Shown here piece after piece: positions 1 through 7,314 of a stretch of DNA of 20,159 nucleotides. The notes under the pieces were generated by a model. It saw nothing but the letters and a program-made list of their open reading frames with translations, was not told the origin of the DNA and made no database searches. Within the stretch, counting starts at the first letter, position 1; each line of letters begins with the position of its first letter. This stretch comes from an uncultured Collinsella sp. (lineage in GTDB: Bacteria; Actinomycetota; Coriobacteriia; Coriobacteriales; Coriobacteriaceae). Made by a program: the position numbers and the translations under genes. The stretch covers positions 1 to 20,159 of the forward strand of contig CABUBZ010000036.1 in assembly GCA_902489945.1 (NCBI GenBank), given 5' to 3'.

Positions 1-1466
1 GAGCACACGCGGGCGTGAGCGTACTGCACGTAATAGACCGGGTTGGAGTTGTCGCGCTTCTTGACGGCCTCGATATCGAAGTCGACCATCTGGTTGGAGC
101 TTTTGGAGATGAGCGTGTAGCGAGCGGCGTCGGAACCGACCTCGTCGACGAGCTCCTGCAGGGTCACCATGGTGCCCTTACGCTTGGACATACGGACGGG
201 CTTGCCGTTGCGCAGCAGGTTGACGAGCTGGCCCAGCAGAACCTCAAACTTGCCGGGATAGCCAAGAGCGTCGCAGACGCAGCGGACGCGCTCGATGTAG
301 CCGTGGTGGTCGGCACCCCAGATGTCGATGACGTGGTCGACGCGCTGGAACTTATCCCAGTGATAGGCAACGTCGGAGGCGAAGTAGGTGTACTCGCCGT
401 CGGACTTGATCAGGACGCGGTCCTTGTCATCGCCCAGGTCGGTGGAGCGGAACCACAGGGCGCCGTCCTTGGTGTAGAGGTAGCCCATCTTGTCGAGCTT
501 CTCAAAAGCGCGGTCGACGGCAGAGGTGCCGGCGGTCTCGCCCTCGGTGTCCTTCACGTACAGCGAACGCTCGGAGTACCAACGATCGAAGTCGCAATTG
601 ACGGCGTGGCAGAGGTCGCGCATGTTGTCGACCATCTTCACATAGCCGCGCTCGCGGAAGCTCTCCATGCGCTCCTGAGGATCGGCGTTGACCCACTTAT
701 CGCCGTCGGTGCGCCAGAACTCGGCGGCCTCGTCGATAATGTAGTCGCCGCCATAGGAGTCCTTGCCCAGGGTCTCGGCAAAATTGTCCTGGTACGGATG
801 GGTCTCGGGATGCTCGTCGTTCTCGTCGGCAACGAAGGCGTCGCGGTCTGCGATCAGCAGCTTGTGAGCCTCGTCGATATCCACGCCCTGCTTGGCGATG
901 ATGTCGGCAAGCTGCATATAGCGCGTGCTGATGGAGTTGCCGAAGGTGTTCATCTGAGAGCCGTGGTCGTTGATGTAGAACTCACGCTGGATGTCGTAAC
1001 CGGCATGGTCCATAACGCGGCAGAGCGAATCGCCCAGAGCGGCCCAGCGGCCATGGCCGATGTGCATGGGGCCGACGGGGTTGGCGGAGACGAACTCGAC
1101 CTGGGTCTTCAGGCCGCCACCGACGTTGGACTTAGCGAAGTCCATACCCTTCTCGCGAGCCTCGCCAAAGATGGCATTCTTGACGGCAACGGAGAGGTAG
1201 AAGTTGATGAAGCCGGGGCCTGCGATCTCGACCTTCTCGATCGCGGGGTCCTCGGGCATATGGGCAACGATGGCCTCGGCGATCTTGCGCGGGGCGCAAT
1301 GGGCCAGCTTGGCGGACTTCAGGGCCATGGTAGAGGTCCACTCGCCATGAGAAGTGTCAGCCGGTCGCTCGATAGCGCAATCGTCAAGTTCAAATGCAGA
1401 AAGGTCGCCGGCCTCCTGGGCCGCAGCAAGCGCAGCGCGTACCAGCTCTTCAATCTTCTCGGGCAT
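1..1466 (-). CDS. argS: Arginyl-tRNA synthetase, 3' end cut by window edge
   Basis: Class I aminoacyl-tRNA synthetase that charges tRNA-Arg with arginine in the cytoplasm. About 488 residues are visible, against a usual 550-600, so the C-terminal anticodon-binding domain is incomplete because the window ends; this is not a mutation. The protein begins MPEKIEELVRAAL and has the ArgS N-terminal additional domain. The class I HIGH signature reads HIGHGRW at about residues 135-141, within VSANPVGPMHIGHGR. The KMSKS-equivalent loop is RMSKRKG at about residues 425-431. The start is ATG at 1466, with an AAGGAGG Shine-Dalgarno four bases upstream. The gene is divergent from the CarD gene across a 342-bp gap rich in TGCAT motifs. 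The identity is secure. The opposite strand is open for most of the gene length, but only as a codon-bias shadow. Confidence 0.97.
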   Translation of the reverse strand, partial: MPEKIEELVRAALAAAQEAGDLSAFELDDCAIERPADTSHGEWTSTMALKSAKLAHCAPRKIAEAIVAHMPEDPAIEKVEIAGPGFINFYLSVAVKNAIFGEAREKGMDFAKSNVGGGLKTQVEFVSANPVGPMHIGHGRWAALGDSLCRVMDHAGYDIQREFYINDHGSQMNTFGNSISTRYMQLADIIAKQGVDIDEAHKLLIADRDAFVADENDEHPETHPYQDNFAETLGKDSYGGDYIIDEAAEFWRTDGDKWVNADPQERMESFRERGYVKMVDNMRDLCHAVNCDFDRWYSERSLYVKDTEGETAGTSAVDRAFEKLDKMGYLYTKDGALWFRSTDLGDDKDRVLIKSDGEYTYFASDVAYHWDKFQRVDHVIDIWGADHHGYIERVRCVCDALGYPGKFEVLLGQLVNLLRNGKPVRMSKRKGTMVTLQELVDEVGSDAARYTLISKSSNQMVDFDIEAVKKRDNSNPVYYVQYAHARVC

Positions 1467-1808
1467 AGATCCTCCTTGTGTTAAAGCCCCCGAGCTCTTG
1501 GTCACTCGTAGGGCAAAAGCCAGAGTTTGTAGCACTCTATCACAAGCGACGGGCACTGTCGCAGGGTAAAGCCAATCGATATTGCATATGCACAAAATTG
1601 ACTACAGCTTGCATGGAGTCACTCAAAGATGCCAGTCTGCCTGCAGATTATGCAGGCGTTGAAAATGCATAAAGGTGTGAATGAGCTGCGCCTGTTATCG
1701 AATACTCTTACCTATCGGAGTTGTGTGCTTTTCCTGCATAAAGTAAGGGTTTGCGCACGTCAGCGTGTTATTCTAGACATACGTAAATTCGTATAAGTTG
1801 GAGGTAGC
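1467..1808. promoter_or_regulatory. Divergent argS-carD intergenic region with TGCA-centred motifs
   Basis: This 342-bp gap holds no convincing gene. It is clearly more AT-rich than its surroundings. TGCA-centred sites occur at 1583-1592 (perfect palindrome TGCATATGCA), 1610-1614, 1641-1655 (CTGCA and TGCAG around GATTA), 1665-1670 (ATGCAT) and 1735-1739. A TTGACT hexamer on the plus strand starts at 1598, but no good -10 is paired with it. A weak -35/-10 pair ahead of the CarD gene is TTGCGC at 1751 and TAGACA at 1774, 17 bp apart. Both divergent promoters must lie here. That the TGCA sites are operators is inference. Confidence 0.35.
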
Positions 1809-2294
1809 ATGTTCTCAATCGGTCAACACGTCATTCATCCGGGTCAGGGAGTCTGCACCGTCGTCGGTTTTAGGGACGACACACCGCAGCCCATGCTACT
1901 GCTCGAGACCAAGCAGGGACATGCGCAGACGATCCTCATGTACCCCGTGGCGCAGGCCGACCGTTTGCACGCCGCCATCTCGCAGCAAGATGCCGAGCAC
2001 CTGCTGAGCCACTATGACGAGCTGGAGTGCGACACTTTTACCGAGCGCAACAGTTCACTTGAGGAGACGCACTTTAAGCAGCAGCTCAAGCTGGGCGCGC
2101 CCGAGACGGTCCGCGTGGCAAAGACCATGATGCACCGCATTCGCCAGGCCGAGGAAGCTGATAAAAAACCCAGCTCCTACTACATGCGCGTACTCAAGGA
2201 GGCCAAACGCCGCTCCATCGAGGAGTTCGCCGTGGCCTTGGGCGTCACCGAGGAGGCCGCCGAAGCCCGCCTAGCCCAAGCCGCCCTCAACTAA
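1809..2294 (+). CDS. CarD/CdnL-family RNA polymerase-binding regulator
   Basis: This 161-residue protein matches the CarD/CdnL architecture. An N-terminal Tudor-like RNA polymerase interaction domain covers about residues 1-60, with the typical start FSIGQHVIHPGQGVCTVVG. A helical C-terminal domain follows, ending in the conserved-looking stretch YYMRVLKEAKRRSIEEFAVALG. Characterised CarD proteins bind the polymerase beta subunit and stabilise open promoter complexes by placing a conserved tryptophan in the minor groove upstream of the -10 element. This protein has no tryptophan at all; by eye, the position is taken by the phenylalanine in DTFTERN. It may therefore be a paralogue with altered promoter effects. 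The start at 1809 is set by GGAGGT at 1800-1805. A palindromic terminator-like repeat begins 12 bp after the stop. The family is confident; the exact role is not. Confidence 0.9.
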   Translation: MFSIGQHVIHPGQGVCTVVGFRDDTPQPMLLLETKQGHAQTILMYPVAQADRLHAAISQQDAEHLLSHYDELECDTFTERNSSLEETHFKQQLKLGAPETVRVAKTMMHRIRQAEEADKKPSSYYMRVLKEAKRRSIEEFAVALGVTEEAAEARLAQAALN

Positions 2295-2306
2295 CCCATC
2301 CGCGCC

Positions 2307-2348
2307 AAAAACCACCACAAAGGGGACAGGCACCTTTGTGGTGGTTTT
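2307..2348 (+). repeat. Palindromic repeat family 1, copy 1 (terminator-like)
   Basis: This is a perfect inverted repeat with 16-base arms (AAAACCACCACAAAGG and its complement) around a 9-base asymmetric loop, GGACAGGCA. On the plus strand it ends in TTTT. It begins 12 bp after the CarD stop and reads in the same direction as that gene, as a Rho-independent terminator would. Five further copies occur in the window. The distal arm may also supply a -35 for the next gene. Confidence 0.92.
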
Positions 2349-2364
2349 CGTGTTCTAGTAGTAT
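2336..2364 (+). promoter_or_regulatory. Possible promoter of the HD-domain gene, -35 inside the repeat
   Basis: TTGTGG at 2336-2341, inside the distal arm of the repeat, is 17 bp from TAGTAT at 2359-2364. The match to the sigma-70 consensus is only moderate (3 of 6 and 4 of 6 bases). It is the best pair in the 108-bp gap, and the gene needs its own promoter if the repeat terminates CarD transcription. Confidence 0.3.
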
Positions 2365-2402
2365 TCATTCTTATCGATACCCACGAGCACAAGGAGTCTG
2401 TT

Positions 2403-3002
2403 ATGTCAGAGCCGCTTACCGCCGGAATCACCCGCGACCGCGCGTTCGAACTGCTCAACGAGCACAACAAGGACCCGTTCCACATCACCCATGGCGAGAC
2501 GGTCGAGGGCACTATGCGCTACTTTGCGCGCGAGTTCGACCCCGAGAACGAGGAGTTTTGGGGCACCGTCGGTCTGCTGCACGACCTGGATTGGGAGGAG
2601 CATGAGGACGACCCCATGAACCACACCATCTATGCTGCCGAGATTCTTGAGGGCGAAGGTGCGTCTCCCGAGCTCATTCGCGCCATCCAGACGCACACGT
2701 CCGACTTCAACACCTCGCTGCCCAAACCCGAGCTGCAGATGGAAAAGATCCTGTTTGCCTGCGATGAGCTCACCGGCCTGATCGGCGCTGCAGTCATCAT
2801 GCGTCCGAGCAAAAGCGTCATGGACTTTACGACCAAGTCGCTCAAGAAGAAGTTCAAGGACAAGCGCTTTGCCGCTGGCTGTTCGCGCGACGTGATTACG
2901 CAGGGCGCCGAGATGCTGGGTTGGGAGCTACCCGAACTCTTTGACCGCACCATCGCGGCCATGCAGTCCTTCGCCCCCGACCGCGATACCTTCCAGGCCT
3001 AA
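2403..3002 (+). CDS. HD-domain hydrolase-like protein
   Basis: This 199-residue protein has an HD-superfamily metal-binding pattern: H30 in HITHGETVEG, the HD doublet at residues 60-61 in GLLHDLDWEEH, H98 in QTHTSD and D121 in ACDELTG. This is the H...HD...D order expected of HD phosphohydrolases that bind divalent metal. No second catalytic domain, signal peptide or membrane segment is seen, so it is a cytoplasmic single-domain protein. Members of this subgroup are usually annotated only as HD-domain proteins or predicted hydrolases, and the substrate cannot be read from the sequence. The start is ATG at 2403, with AAGGAG at 2391-2396 six bases upstream. It lies between two copies of the family 1 repeat and converges on proA. 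Confidence 0.88.
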   Translation: MSEPLTAGITRDRAFELLNEHNKDPFHITHGETVEGTMRYFAREFDPENEEFWGTVGLLHDLDWEEHEDDPMNHTIYAAEILEGEGASPELIRAIQTHTSDFNTSLPKPELQMEKILFACDELTGLIGAAVIMRPSKSVMDFTTKSLKKKFKDKRFAAGCSRDVITQGAEMLGWELPELFDRTIAAMQSFAPDRDTFQA

Positions 3003-3017
3003 CCGTCAACGCCACCT

Positions 3018-3059
3018 AAAACCACCACAAAGGGGACAGGCACCTTTATGGTGGTTTTT
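3018..3059 (+). repeat. Palindromic repeat family 1, copy 2 (terminator-like)
   Basis: This has the same arms and loop as copy 1, with one change in the distal arm (CCTTTATGGTGG instead of CCTTTGTGGTGG), and ends in TTTTT on the plus strand. It lies between the convergent HD-domain gene (stop 15 bp away) and proA (stop 13 bp away). It could therefore terminate both, although its orientation and T-run favour the plus-strand gene. Confidence 0.9.
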
Positions 3060-3072
3060 GTTTGCGCGGGCG

Positions 3073-4359
3073 TTAGGGACGGACCTGGCCGGTGCCGCGG
3101 AGCTTGTATTTGTAGGTGGTGAGGGCCTCGGCGGCAAAGGGGCCACGGGCGTGGAGTTTTTGGGTCGAGATGCCGATCTCGGCTCCCAGGCCAAACTCGC
3201 CGCCGTCAGTGAAGCGCGTGCTGGCGTTGGCGTATACGGCCGAAGCATCGACCGCGTCGAGGAAGCGCTCGCAAGCATCCGTGTCCTCGGCAACGATGGC
3301 CTCGGAGTGCATGGTGCCGTAGCGGTTGATGTGCGCGATGGCCTCGTCCTCGTCGGCCACGACCTTCACGCTCATCTCGAGCGCCAGGTACTCGCGGCCC
3401 CAGTCCTCCTCCGTCGCGGCAACATAGTCGTCGCCCTCGGCAAGCCCGGCGTCGGCGCACGCGGCGCACGTGGACTCGTCGCCGTGCATCAGCACGCCGT
3501 GGTCGTGCAGCACGGCCACGACCGCAGGCAGGAACGAATCTGCCACGGCACGGTCGACCAGCAGCGACTCGGCGGCATTGCACACGCCCACGCGCTGCGT
3601 CTTAGCGTTGACGATAATGTTGAGCGCTTTATCGAAGTCGGCGGATTCATGCACGTAGATGTGGCAGTTGCCCGTGCCCGTCTCGATCACCGGAACGAGT
3701 GACTCGCGCACGCAGCGCTGGATCAGGCCCGCACCGCCACGCGGAATGAGCACATCGACGACGCCGCGGAGCTTCATGAGCTCGCCGGTGGCCTCGCGGT
3801 CGGTAGACTCGATCATCGACACGGCCTCGCGCGGGAAGCCCTTGGTCTCGAGCGCATCGGCCAGCAGCTCAGAAATCATGGCGCACGAGTGATAGGCTAG
3901 CGAACCGCCGCGCAGAATGCAGGCGTTGCCGGTGCGGATGCAGATGCCCGCGGCGTCGGCCGTCACGTTGGGGCGCGCCTCGTAGACCATGGCAACCAGG
4001 CCCAGCGGCACACTCACGCGCGTAAGGTCCACGCCACTCGCAAGCACACGGTGATCGAGCACGCGGCCCACGGGATCGGGCAGCTCGGCGAGCTTCTCCA
4101 GGCCGGCGGCCATGCTCTCAACGCGCTCGGGCGTCAGCAGCAAGCGGTCGAGCAATCCGACCGAGGTGCCCGCATCACGCGCAGCGGACATATCGAGCTC
4201 GTTGGCGGCGACGATGGAGTCGACACCGTTGCGCAGTGCTGCGGCCATGGCGCGCACGGCCTCCTGGCGCTGCTCGTCGCTCGCCGTGGCAAGCGAGGCC
4301 GACGCTGCCTTGGCGGCAACGGCAAGATCGTGGACATACGTGGCTATATCGACCGACAT
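3073..4359 (-). CDS. proA: Gamma-glutamyl phosphate reductase
   Basis: This is the second step of proline synthesis: NADPH-dependent reduction of gamma-glutamyl phosphate to glutamate-5-semialdehyde, in the cytoplasm. The 428-residue protein is the normal length for ProA. It carries the aldehyde-dehydrogenase-type catalytic cysteine at C260 in QRVGVCNAAES. Other family blocks are VYEARPNVTADAAG at about 126-138, LIPRGGAGLI at about 204-213 and the C-terminal GAEIGISTQKLHARGP. The start is ATG at 4359, with AGGAGA at 4371-4376; the 11-base spacing is a little long. Its partner proB lies about 1.7 kb away on the same strand, with an oppositely oriented peptidase gene between them, so proA and proB are not in one operon. 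The identity is secure. Confidence 0.97.
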   Translation of the reverse strand: MSVDIATYVHDLAVAAKAASASLATASDEQRQEAVRAMAAALRNGVDSIVAANELDMSAARDAGTSVGLLDRLLLTPERVESMAAGLEKLAELPDPVGRVLDHRVLASGVDLTRVSVPLGLVAMVYEARPNVTADAAGICIRTGNACILRGGSLAYHSCAMISELLADALETKGFPREAVSMIESTDREATGELMKLRGVVDVLIPRGGAGLIQRCVRESLVPVIETGTGNCHIYVHESADFDKALNIIVNAKTQRVGVCNAAESLLVDRAVADSFLPAVVAVLHDHGVLMHGDESTCAACADAGLAEGDDYVAATEEDWGREYLALEMSVKVVADEDEAIAHINRYGTMHSEAIVAEDTDACERFLDAVDASAVYANASTRFTDGGEFGLGAEIGISTQKLHARGPFAAEALTTYKYKLRGTGQVRP

Positions 4360-4402
4360 GGGCGGCCCTTTCTCCTAGAAGTTTGCAACCATGGTAGCCG
4401 AT

Positions 4403-4433
4403 TTGCGCATGACCTCACCTGCGGCGGTAGAAT
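4403..4433 (+). promoter_or_regulatory. Possible promoter of the S33 peptidase gene
   Basis: TTGCGC at 4403-4408 and TAGAAT at 4428-4433 lie in the 112-bp gap between divergent proA and the peptidase gene. The -10 matches the consensus at 5 of 6 bases, but the 19-bp spacing is long. Transcription would start near 4440, about 30 bp before the ATG. Confidence 0.4.
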
Positions 4434-4471
4434 TGGTCAACCCGAAACACCGCAACGAACGGAAGCATCAC

Positions 4472-5890
4472 ATGGCGCTCATCACTTCGTACCACGTCCC
4501 CGGCCTGTATGTCGAGGACCACAGCATCGACGTCCCCCTTGACTGGCGCGGCCTGGAGCCGATGCTCCTGGCCGTCGGCAGCACCATGCGCCGCGGCGCT
4601 ATGCCGGCACCAATCGCCGGCGCGCCCGAGAGCATCAAGCTCTTCTATCGCGTGGTTTGCGCGCCCGACCGCATCAACGACGATCTGCCGCTGCTCCTGT
4701 TTTTACAGGGCGGCCCCGGCGGCGAGAGCCCGCGTCCGTTGTCGCCCACAAGCGATGGCTGGATCGAGGAGGCCGTCAAACACTTCCGCGTGGTCCTGCC
4801 CGACCAGCGCGGCACCGGACGCAGTAGCTGCGTGGACGGACGCACGATCGCGGCCTTGGGCGAGCGCGCCGAGGCAGCCGGCGCCGATGCGGACCGCTCG
4901 CAGGCAGACTTCCTCAAGCGTCACCTCGCCAGCTCTATCGTGCGCGATTTTGAGTACCTGCGCCTGGTGGGCTTTGGCGGCAGGCCCTGGGTCACGCTCG
5001 GGCAGAGCTACGGCGGCTTTTTGACGCTGAGCTATCTGTCGCTCTTCCCCGAGGGCGTGGCGGCAAGCTTTACCTGTGGTGGCATTCCGCACGTGCCGGC
5101 GAGCGCCAGCGAGGTCTACGCGCACACCTTCCCGCGCATGGCCGCCAAGACGCAGCAGTATTACGACCGCTACCCCGCTGACGTCGAGCGCGTGGCAGCC
5201 CTGGCCGATGCGCTCGAGGCTCAGAAGCCCGTGCTGCCCGACGGCTCGCCGATGACGGTTGAGCGCCTACAGCTCATGGGCAGCGACTTTGGCATGAAGC
5301 CGAGCTTTGAGCGCATGCATTGGATTATCGATCATGCTTTTGCTGACGGCGACGGCACGCTGAGCTGCGGTGCCTCAGTATCCGATAGCTTTTTGATGCG
5401 CGCCTTCGAGCGAACCAACACGCGCACGAATCCACTGTACTGGACGCTGCAGGAGTTCATCTACGCCGACGGCGACACCATGCCCATTCGCTGGGCCGCG
5501 GCAGAAGAGAAAGCTCATCGTGCCGAGTTCAACACACTCGCGCGCCCGCTCATGTTTACCGGCGAGGCCATGTTCCCGTGGATGTTTGAGCAGATGCCCG
5601 AACTTAAGCCCTTCAAGCCGGCGATGGATCTGCTGATGGAAGACACCAGCTGGGACAAGATCTACGACCCGCAGCGCCTGGCCTGCAACGAGGTGCCGCT
5701 CCAGGCCGCCGTGTATTTCGACGACATGTACGTGGATTCGGGTCTGCAGCTCAACACGCTCAGCCGCGTGGGCAACTCGCACGCCTGGGTGACCAACGAG
5801 TTCGAGCACGACGGTCTGCACGGCAGCGTGGTGTTCAAGCACCTCTTCGACGAAGCCCTCAACCGTGGAGATCTGCGCCAAATCTTCTAG
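4472..5890 (+). CDS. Alpha/beta hydrolase, proline iminopeptidase-like (peptidase S33)
   Basis: Proteins of this family remove N-terminal residues, classically proline, from short peptides. The 472-residue protein has the S33 oxyanion-hole motif LQGGPGG at residues 78-84, LPDQRGTGRS at about 109-118 and the nucleophile elbow GQSYGG with S179. The acid is probably D418 or D422 in FDDMYVDSG, and the histidine is H450 in DGLHGS. It is longer than the roughly 310-residue classical Pip enzymes and belongs to the larger tripeptidyl- or prolyl-aminopeptidase-like branch. No signal peptide is seen. The start is ATG at 4472 with GGAAG at 4461-4465; an in-frame ATG at 4391 would add 27 residues but lies upstream of the likely promoter. 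It sits between proA and proB on the opposite strand, which suggests, without proving, a role in proline supply. Confidence 0.9.
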   Translation: MALITSYHVPGLYVEDHSIDVPLDWRGLEPMLLAVGSTMRRGAMPAPIAGAPESIKLFYRVVCAPDRINDDLPLLLFLQGGPGGESPRPLSPTSDGWIEEAVKHFRVVLPDQRGTGRSSCVDGRTIAALGERAEAAGADADRSQADFLKRHLASSIVRDFEYLRLVGFGGRPWVTLGQSYGGFLTLSYLSLFPEGVAASFTCGGIPHVPASASEVYAHTFPRMAAKTQQYYDRYPADVERVAALADALEAQKPVLPDGSPMTVERLQLMGSDFGMKPSFERMHWIIDHAFADGDGTLSCGASVSDSFLMRAFERTNTRTNPLYWTLQEFIYADGDTMPIRWAAAEEKAHRAEFNTLARPLMFTGEAMFPWMFEQMPELKPFKPAMDLLMEDTSWDKIYDPQRLACNEVPLQAAVYFDDMYVDSGLQLNTLSRVGNSHAWVTNEFEHDGLHGSVVFKHLFDEALNRGDLRQIF

Positions 5891-5955
5891 CAAAGGAGTG
5901 TCCCCAACTGCCGGCACCAAAGGAACGTCCCCAAGTGCCACCCAAGTGCCGGTAA
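5891..5955. repeat. Repeat family 2: GGAGTGTCCCC / GCCGGCAC / GGAACGTCCCC modules
   Basis: Directly after the peptidase stop, modules follow each other: AAGGAGTGTCCCC, TGCCGGCACC, AAAGGAACGTCCCC, AAGTGCC and a degenerate AAGTGCCGG. The same modules in the same order recur at 19195-19268 upstream of pckA. No protein reading is supported. They resemble dispersed intergenic repeat units rather than a gene-specific control site. Confidence 0.75.
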
Positions 5956-5987
5956 CAGCAACATCGCAGGCAGAGGACGGAAAGCGA

Positions 5988-6085
5988 AAACGCCCCTAAG
6001 CGAGCAAGGTGACGTGAAAGAGGAGGGCATTGACCTTTTGGTCATGCCCGACGATTGAACGTCAGATTGCCGCTTAGGGGCGTTT
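5988..6085. other. Long nested hairpin between convergent peptidase and proB genes
   Basis: Outer arms AAACGCCCCTAAGCG (5988-6002) and their exact complement (6071-6085) enclose a second pair, TGACGT at 6010-6015 with ACGTCA at 6059-6064. Inside that is a third pair, GGGCAT plus GACC (6025-6035) with GGTC plus ATGCCC (6040-6049), around a TTTT loop with one bulged base. The element starts 14 bp beyond the proB stop. Read on the minus strand it ends in GTTTTCGCTTT, so it could be the proB terminator, but it is far larger than terminators need. It may be a small structured RNA or a miniature mobile palindrome. Confidence 0.7.
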
Positions 6086-6099
6086 GCAGCGTCGACCCG

Positions 6100-7227
6100 T
6101 TAGGCGAAGACGATCAGATTATCCCTGTGTATCGCCGGCTTCTCGGCCAGATCTGCGAGCAGGCGGTTGCTGGCAATCTGGTCCTGGCGGCGTCCTGCCG
6201 CAAGCTCCAGCACGTCCGAATCAGCCTCGGCGATACCGCGAGCAACGACCATGCCGCTCGGGTCGCACACGTCGAGCACATCGCCCTCGGCAAAATCTCC
6301 ATCGACCTGGCGAATGCCCACCGCGAGCAGCGATGAGCCACGGCTGACCAGCGCCTTCGCAGCGCCGTCGTCAACCGTTACCGAGCCATGTGCCTTGTCA
6401 CCCAGCGCGATCCACAGCTTGCGGGGCGCAATATCCAGGCGCTCCGCCGGCGGGTCGAACAGCGTGCCCACGCTCTCGCCACGGGCCAGACGCACGAGCG
6501 CATCGGGCTCCTCGCCCGAGCAGATCACGCTCTGAATGCCGGCCGTCATCAAAATGCGGCTCGCGCGAATCTTGGTGATCATGCCGCCGGTGCCCACCGA
6601 CGTCGAAGAATCGCCCGCCGAGGCAATGATCTTGGCATCGATCTTATGCACGACCGGGACGAACTCGGCCGTGGGGTCCTCGTGCGGATTGGCGGTATAG
6701 AGGCCATCGATGTCCGAGAGCGTCACGCACAGATCGGCAGAAACCAGGCAGCTCACAAGCGCCGCCAGCGTGTCGTTGTCGCCGAACTTGATCTCATCGA
6801 CGGTAACGGTGTCGTTCTCGTTGACGACCGGCACCACGCCCAGCTCCACCAGGCGAAGCAGGGCGTCGCGCGCGTGCAGGTAGGACGTGCGGCGCGCCGT
6901 GTCGTGACGCGTGAGCAGCACGAGCGAGGTGAGCAGGTCGCGCGCATGGAACTCCTCGTCGTAGGCCGACGAGATGATGCACTGACCGGCCGAGGCGCAG
7001 GCCTGCAGGCTCGGCAGGTCGCCGACCGGCTTACGGTCGAAGCCCAGCACGGGATAGCCGCAGGCAATGGCGCCCGAGCTCACCACGATCAGGCGCCAGC
7101 CAAGCTCGCGCAGCGCTGCGGCCTGGTCGGCAAGCCCGCCGATAAAGGCGCGGTTGACCTTGCCGTCGGCGCCCACCACCGTGGACGAACCGATCTTTAC
7201 CACCATCGTTTTATAAGAAGTCGTCAT
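6100..7227 (-). CDS. proB: Glutamate 5-kinase with PUA domain
   Basis: This is the first, committed step of proline synthesis: ATP-dependent phosphorylation of glutamate to gamma-glutamyl phosphate, which is passed to ProA. The protein has 375 residues, the usual length. The amino-acid kinase domain covers about residues 7-265, with VVKIGSS at 9-15, VVSSGAI at 48-54, VNENDTV at 135-141, SDIDGLYTANP at 171-181 and GTGGM at 212-216. A PUA domain follows from about residue 285 to 365. The start is ATG at 7227; an in-frame TGA lies two codons upstream, so it cannot be longer. No clear Shine-Dalgarno precedes this ATG or the next in-frame ATG (Met8). Feedback inhibition by proline is typical of the family. 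The gene follows pncB by 80 bp, with an inverted repeat in the gap. Confidence 0.97.
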   Translation of the reverse strand: MTTSYKTMVVKIGSSTVVGADGKVNRAFIGGLADQAAALRELGWRLIVVSSGAIACGYPVLGFDRKPVGDLPSLQACASAGQCIISSAYDEEFHARDLLTSLVLLTRHDTARRTSYLHARDALLRLVELGVVPVVNENDTVTVDEIKFGDNDTLAALVSCLVSADLCVTLSDIDGLYTANPHEDPTAEFVPVVHKIDAKIIASAGDSSTSVGTGGMITKIRASRILMTAGIQSVICSGEEPDALVRLARGESVGTLFDPPAERLDIAPRKLWIALGDKAHGSVTVDDGAAKALVSRGSSLLAVGIRQVDGDFAEGDVLDVCDPSGMVVARGIAEADSDVLELAAGRRQDQIASNRLLADLAEKPAIHRDNLIVFA

Positions 7228-7275
7228 ACGTCAAACCAATCGAATGTTCAGCTAACGGGCGAACGGGCGAGCGAG

Positions 7276-7314
7276 AAAATAATCCGTGTTCCTCCGTCCC
7301 CTTCGGATTATTTT
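7276..7314 (-). repeat. Inverted repeat with GGGGACGG loop, spanning the pncB stop codon
   Basis: Exact 11-base arms, AAAATAATCCG on the minus strand at 7304-7314 and its complement at 7276-7286, flank a 17-base loop containing GGGGACGGAGGAA. The proximal arm contains the last Lys codon and the TAA stop of pncB. The distal arm ends in ATTTT. It may act as a terminator or messenger-stabilising hairpin between pncB and proB. Its loop resembles those of the other palindromes in the window, although its arms are different. Confidence 0.85.

Noticed and set aside
15..1484. Long plus-strand open frame opposite argS (and similar long frames opposite pncB, proB, trpS, proA and degV)
   Set aside because: The minus- or plus-strand partner has full family motifs and a ribosome site. 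The opposite frames are Ala/Val/Gly/His-rich shadows produced by high-GC codon bias.
1529..1560. TAGCACTC near argS, resembling half of a CIRCE heat-shock operator
   Set aside because: The required second half GAGTGCTA at 9-bp spacing is missing, and argS is not a chaperone gene.
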